Source of the DNA: Niebla homalea
Taxonomy: Eukaryota; Ascomycota; Lecanoromycetes; Lecanorales; Ramalinaceae
Reading direction: 5' to 3'
Length of the DNA: 64,000 bases
Assembly: GCA_019925105.1 (NCBI GenBank)
Contig: JAHGAU010000043.1
Span: forward strand, 124,001 to 188,000
Below, piece by piece: positions 58,901-64,000 of the stretch (position 1 is the stretch's first letter; the number at the start of each line of letters is the position of its first letter). The notes below the pieces were generated by a model, which saw only the letters and a program-made list of their open reading frames with translations, had not been told where the DNA came from and did no database searches. The position numbers were made by a program, and so were the translations under genes.

Positions 58901-60960
58901 GCTCCAAAAACCGAAAGAATGGAAGCCGAAATTGGCAAAAGCTGGGGGAAATGAATAGCGAAAGAGCGCGACATAAGCAAAATGGAACGGATATACGGGA
59001 AGAGACGACAGTTTGGTAATATCATGCACGAGGAAAGAGAGCGTACTTTAAAGAGCTTATCTATAGAAAACGTTAGATTGCTCTGTTAAGGCTCAGCAGG
59101 ATACCGATATAGGGGCGAAGCAACCCGAATGAGGATTGCCATGTATCAACATATTATGGAAAGCTATGGAGCAGGTAAATCTACATACATCATGCAATCC
59201 CGGATGGGATGAAATCACTGCCGCCAGGTAGGAGGTATATTAACGCACGCAGCACAATATGGACGTCTGCAATTCGTCCTTAGGTAGCAGTTAAGCATAG
59301 CTTTCGGGGATTGATGGGCCATGATCCACCAGACAGTCCCAGCGCAGCGACCGTAAGCTCTTATTCTTATAATTTCGGATCGGCCAGCAGAATATGTGAC
59401 TTGGTTGCACAGCACGGTCGTGTATGTAGGGGGTGGAGTAGCCTTGTTCTTGAAACATGAATCGTGTGCGGCCGGCTTACATGAAAATTATATGCACCTA
59501 CCGTTATTATCTTTACTACATATCCGTAGTCGCCCGCTTATACTTTTCCCTTATCGGTTACACCTGATATTCCGTTACGGACCGAAGATAGGTCCCCAGG
59601 AACATTAATAGTTGTGTCTCCCGAGGCCATCTCTGCATCGGCAAAAGCGGACGACGAGGATCATAACATTACTAGATTTCGTGCCTTTAACAACCAAACT
59701 GGCCTTTTAAGGCTAAGCTATTTGAAGCGCCAAGGATGTATGTGGAGGAGCTCGGCTATTGCGACTGGCCTTCATGCGTGGCGATCGATCCCTATGAATG
59801 ACGTGACCGGCAGCGGGCTAAGAAGATTGAAGGAGGGAGAATGTGGGAGTGGCAAGATCGAGCAGGTTGCCGCATAAGTCATCTCAGTCGTTGCCCGCTA
59901 AGCATATACCGAGAGGATGCTCGCAGGCATCGCGACCTCGCTCTCGAAAGTAAATTGAGCGCATTCGCTAATACCTAATAGCATTCGGCACGGCTGGATT
60001 AAATAGTGACCGTTGCCATGGCAGCGCGGTTAGGCTCGGTGCCTATTACACGGATTTTCCAATGCTATTCTCTTTACGATGCTGTGATCGATCTCTTCAA
60101 TTTGAGAAGGCATAGATACACGTTCAGGCTCGATGTCTGTATGACTGTGACTTGTGACTTGTAAGCCCACCATGGATATATCAAGGAGGCATACATACTA
60201 TCTCATATCGGTAGCCTCTGTTGCCAAACCATCTCACATCTCTCGGCAATCATATGGCCGCGAAGTTCTGTCGCCTTTGTGACAACAGATATGGTCAGAG
60301 TAGACGCAGGTATTGTTCGCAGTCGCCTGGCTCATGCAGAGTCGCCCGTGCCTGGCGCAGTCCGTCTTCAAGCATGAGTAGTGCAAAGAGGATTTAACTC
60401 TGCACCTTGTCTTAGACCTTTAGAGCATTGGCGCGCAGGTTGTACACGCAGACCGTTTTCCCATTTTCAGGCTTATGTCTCTTCGCTGCAGGGGTACGTG
60501 CTGTCTGCAGCTGGCTCTGTGTAGGGAATTGCGGTAGAGGTGGGCGAGATAGGTGGGACCTTGGGGGGAATATCAATCGTGGCATCGAGGTTATATATCT
60601 GGACCCGCACATTTGTATTGATGCTAGGCTGCAGTATCTCTTAAGTCAGAGTGAGGCGAGTGAGGTAGCTGAAGGAGGGAGGAGCGGTTTAATAGCGAGC
60701 GCCTGAAGCGCAAATAAGCAAGTTCGGAGGAAGAATCGATTTTGAACTCCTCCGAGCGCCACTTAAGGGGGTCTCCGGACCCGGACAGGCTTAGGCTCGG
60801 AGCTGGGAGTTCCGGGGCTGAGCTTCTGTTTCTCGGGCGACTCCCTTGGCACCTGCTACTCAGTAAATAAAATCCAAATTTTCCATTTTCCACCATTGCT
60901 GTTCGCCATTATTACAGCTACAACATCATCTTAGCCGTTCCTTCAGACCATGGGCAAATA
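58901..60960. other. Gene-poor island sequence
   Basis: GC-balanced, non-RIPped sequence with only short open frames on both strands. The longest (60428-60706 plus, 60896-60624 minus) overlap each other and lack recognisable content. GTCTCCGGACCCGGACAGGC-type GC-rich sequence lies near 60770. I see no RNA gene or repeat. Confidence 0.4.
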
Positions 60961-60984
60961 AGAGATATAAACTCCAGCCTTGAA

Positions 60985-61290
60985 GGGTCGCCACCGATAG
61001 CCTTCTGCTTTGCCGCCGGTACGCCAGCTTCAGCTTGGACGGTCCAAGAAGAACATTGTCACCAAATCAATCCTGATGGCAACGACCCTTTGAAGCTTTG
61101 GACCAATTGCCTATCAATGAGCAGCTGACACAGCTCGAGCGGGTTCTCGCAGATTGCTTAGAGGCCATTAAAAAGAGTAAAGCAAGGAATCATACTACGC
61201 CGGGGGCGACCATTCATGAAGCCTGGGCATACGTATCTGCACTTGGTGGTAGTTGCGATCGCCAGATCCAGGCCACTGTCAGTTAATGGG
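60985..61290 (+). pseudogene. Small gene remnant, unrecognised
   Basis: One frame reads AWTVQEEHCHQINPDGNDPL and then KLWTN; after a +1 shift near 61098 the next reads LPINEQLTQLERVLADCLEA and then HEAWAYVSALGGSCDRQIQA up to a stop at 61286. The content is protein-like (amphipathic helix followed by WAY-ALGGS), but I cannot name the family. The frame change means either an intron that I cannot place or a broken gene. Confidence 0.3.
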
Positions 61291-64000
61291 AGCAGAGACT
61301 GCAATTACGCTGGGGCGACGGTCTGTAAGAAGTTCCTGTAGAAGCGTCGGCCTTACAATTGCGACTGTTAGGGATGGATCGCAATATTAAGAGCCGATGG
61401 TCAGGTAAAGGCGTTTGAGATCTGCTTAAGTCCATTCAAATCGCGTATTATATTTCCCTACATCTAATAGAGAAGTTTAACGTATTAGCTTACCAGATGA
61501 ACTATTAATTAGCTGGCGTTAAGATAAAAGAGAAAGCGGAGAATAAGTAAAATAAAAGCGTCGACGTAAAGAGGATTTATATATCCGCGTAATATCAAGG
61601 TACTCTTAAACGGGTCCCGGAATGGGTTAGTCCCAGGAATAAGTCCGGAGTCATTATAAAAACGAAAAGAGGAAGAGCCGGATAGACTTAACCTTTCCAG
61701 ATCCTATTTCTTTAATATGAACGAATCCACCAAAGCTGCCCACCTTAACGTCACCTAGTGATACTAATATATCCTCCATTAATATCGAGTATGGTCAAGC
61801 GTTTAAAAAGTACTATTTAAAGGATAGCCTTAATAAAGAGATAGATATTAACGACTCGGGCGTTAATTATTGGAATCTCGGATATGGTCTTTAACCGCTT
61901 AAAATCCCCCCCCGCCCAGCCTCGCGGGCAACTAATCCTATACGCCCGAACGAGGAGAGGAGTTTTTTATCGGAAAGTCCTTTATCGATCGCACTACTAA
62001 AACGCGATCCTCCACGATAAGATCTCCTCACCTTATAGCTTCTTCCTTAGGTCATCCTTATCTCCGTCGCCTTCCGCTCTTAGAGTACCAATCCCGTCGT
62101 TAACGTTAGATTAAGGATAGTCTATATATTAATAATAATAAAATAAGTAATAACAAGGATCTGTCCTCAGGCCCGCCTACCTCTCTTATAATCAATAACG
62201 AAGAAACGATAGGTCTATATAATCCACCCCTTCTTCTGATTAATCCCTTAAGAGTTGCCTTACCTGTCCTAAGTCTGACCTTTAGTCTTTTTTAGCCGTA
62301 CTTCGGCTTGAGACGATACCGTATGCCAACTTAGACCACCCTTTTTTAATACTTAAAACTAGCTCGCTTATAAGCACTTTGGAATATATACTTCTATCCT
62401 TGAACGAAGGCCAAGAATAGTTAAGTACAGCCATTTAGCTTACTATAATATCTTTTTATTCGGCGGAGAGTATTTAAAGTCTCACCTATTCTTAGTCAGA
62501 AGCCGAACAGCCCCTTGCCAGCCAAGTCCTGCAGGGAGGCGTTGGGAGGGCCCTCAATCGCCCTGCCCGTAATATAGGGCCCACTTCAGTCATTCTTCAC
62601 CTCAGCAAATGCTTTAACACATCGACATACCATGAGCCCATGAGAAGTCCAGATTAGCTGTAGGGCCCTCGAGTGAGGAGTGGCCTGCAGGGCGGTATAG
62701 CTGCAAAAGGTGGATTACAAAGGAGAATAGTTCAAGACGACACCGCAGATGGGCCTGTCGTCAACCCATAACCTCAAGCCGTGCGACGAGAGCACGTACT
62801 CAACAACCCTGCCCACAATACAGGGTTTAGATCAAGACTTTTAACACTTCGATACTCTATAAGCCAATCAGTTAAAGTCCTACAGAAAGCACGTAAGTAA
62901 GCCTGCTTCAATAACGTTCATTCTTCATGTTTATAATCAACGGTTTTCCATTCGATTTCTCAGTTAAGCAAAATAGATAATTTCCGACTTTCGTCTTACA
63001 AATTCCTCGGTGGCCGCAGCATTACGGTATGAGCCCATAAGAGTAAAGGTAGAACCTGCAGGCACGAATAGTTAGTAACTAGACGGACGGTTATAACTAG
63101 TAGGTATACGGATGGTCATCAGGCCAGTAAGTGGCACAAGAGCAAGGAAATCCACATCTCAGTAAGAGCGACGACGGTATCAGGGTAAGAGCCACCCAGT
63201 AAGTAAGGAGTAATAAAAACTTCACCTCACCTACGGAAATCTCGTCAGTCGCTTTAGTTGCACGACGACGTCCATAGTAACTCTATAACGTTACGCTTTA
63301 AGAGGAAGTAGTACACGATCGGCTTTATCACGGAAATAACGCCAATCGACTCAAACGCAGTCGATTTTTTCACGTTTACGCCACCTCGATTTACTCGGGT
63401 GTTTTACCTTTTTTCATGAACTTTTTGTTAATACTCAGTTTCCTCGGCCTTTAATACTTGACCACTATATATATTCAAGGTATTATCTACATACTCGGTG
63501 GTTCCTTATGATAATAGCTAGCTCCGAAGGGGTGGAAATGATTGGTTTTACAGGAGCGTACCATCGTAAAGGCTCGGATGGGGGTTGGAAGGGGGGTAAT
63601 ATCACGGTTCCCTGCCCAGTAAGCCCTTATAGCTATTATTCCGTTTATGGCTCGACCTTATAGATCAGTTCCCCGACGTTGAATCCCTAAGGGCCCCTTT
63701 AACAGGCGCCTCCGTAAAAAGTTTAAAGCTTTAATCGAGATCCCTTAAAAGTAACGCCGTATCCATATTCGTTTTTTATGTTCGCCGGCCAGATAATCGT
63801 TTAAAGACACCATAAAAACTTTGAATTTATGCCCGCTACTTCTAAGGGCGTTGATTTCTATACTGAATACACTGTCCATAAATACCATTAATCTTAAGAA
63901 TTTAAGGTAATAAATACTGAACTTCGTTACTTTTATATAAAATCACTGGATACTAATTAGATATAGTTATTAAACGTTCGATTTCGATTAGGTATACGGC
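61291..64000. other. Partly RIPped right-hand region, no gene seen
   Basis: Base composition drops again from about 61430, with patches of RIP-like AT-rich sequence among GC-richer ones (62480-62830, 63500-63620). Words such as CCCTGCCC(G/A)(T/C)AATA(T/C)AGGG (62561 and 62807) and GAGCCCAT(G/A)AGA (62633 and 63030) recur, suggesting an old diverged repeat. Open stretches such as MIGFTGAYHRKGSDGGWKGG (63538-63600) carry no motif that I recognise. Confidence 0.4.

Overview
The window looks like a piece of a filamentous ascomycete (Pezizomycotina) genome with an AT/GC 'isochore' structure. The organism itself cannot be named from the sequence. Two gene-bearing, GC-balanced islands (about 5.1-13.5 kb and 54.9-61.4 kb) sit in long AT-rich tracts. 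In those tracts the dinucleotides CA and TG are almost gone while CG persists, which is the footprint of repeat-induced point mutation (RIP, CpA to TpA). The genes that do read through have short introns (50-84 bases) with GT..AG ends, as expected for such fungi.

Left part (1-13.5 kb): about 4.8 kb of RIP-degraded repeat, one copy of a ~255-base MITE-like repeat, then the first island. The island holds two credible genes, both on the minus strand. One (6621-5507) is a predicted secreted protein of 354 residues, unrecognised, next to the AT-rich border. The other (12990-10113) is a three-exon gene for a ~903-residue Ulp1/C48-type cysteine protease with a complete His/Asp/Gln/Cys catalytic set and a C-terminal coiled coil that only a spliced exon supplies. 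Remnants of a retroelement (7.75-8.1 kb) and of an unrecognised gene (8.5-9.8 kb) lie between them.

Middle and right (12.9-57.6 kb): a ~3.3 kb segment is duplicated in tandem. It begins in the first exon of the protease gene and contains a retroelement gag start. Copy 1 (about 12905-16160) is heavily RIPped. Copy 2 is nearly clean but split by two large transposon stacks. Stack 1 (16415-33904) is a ~1.86 kb Fot1/pogo-like element (45-base inverted repeats, TA duplication) hit by a Gypsy element (149-base LTRs, CTATA duplication), itself hit by a second Gypsy element (346-base LTRs, AAAGG duplication) that carries the second MITE copy. Stack 2 (34424-54888) is a Copia element (233-base LTRs, TTTCG duplication). 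It carries a solo LTR and a 5'-truncated LINE, and one of its LTRs was entered by a full LINE (11-base duplication). That LINE carries an hAT-like MITE (8-base duplication) and a short LTR element (162-base LTRs, CTGCT duplication), and one LTR of the short element was entered by a second full LINE (13-base duplication). Removing every insertion and one duplication each gives consistent sizes: LINEs 5.83 and 5.79 kb, Gypsy elements 7.68 kb each, Copia 5.69 kb, and the two tandem copies about 3.3 kb each. This strongly supports the reconstruction.

Right end (57.4-64 kb): a decayed minus-strand Ser/Thr/Gly-rich secreted-type gene, a small gene remnant near 61 kb, and partly RIPped sequence without recognisable genes. 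Only the protease gene and the secreted-protein gene look intact. I found no tRNA, rRNA, CRISPR array or operon.
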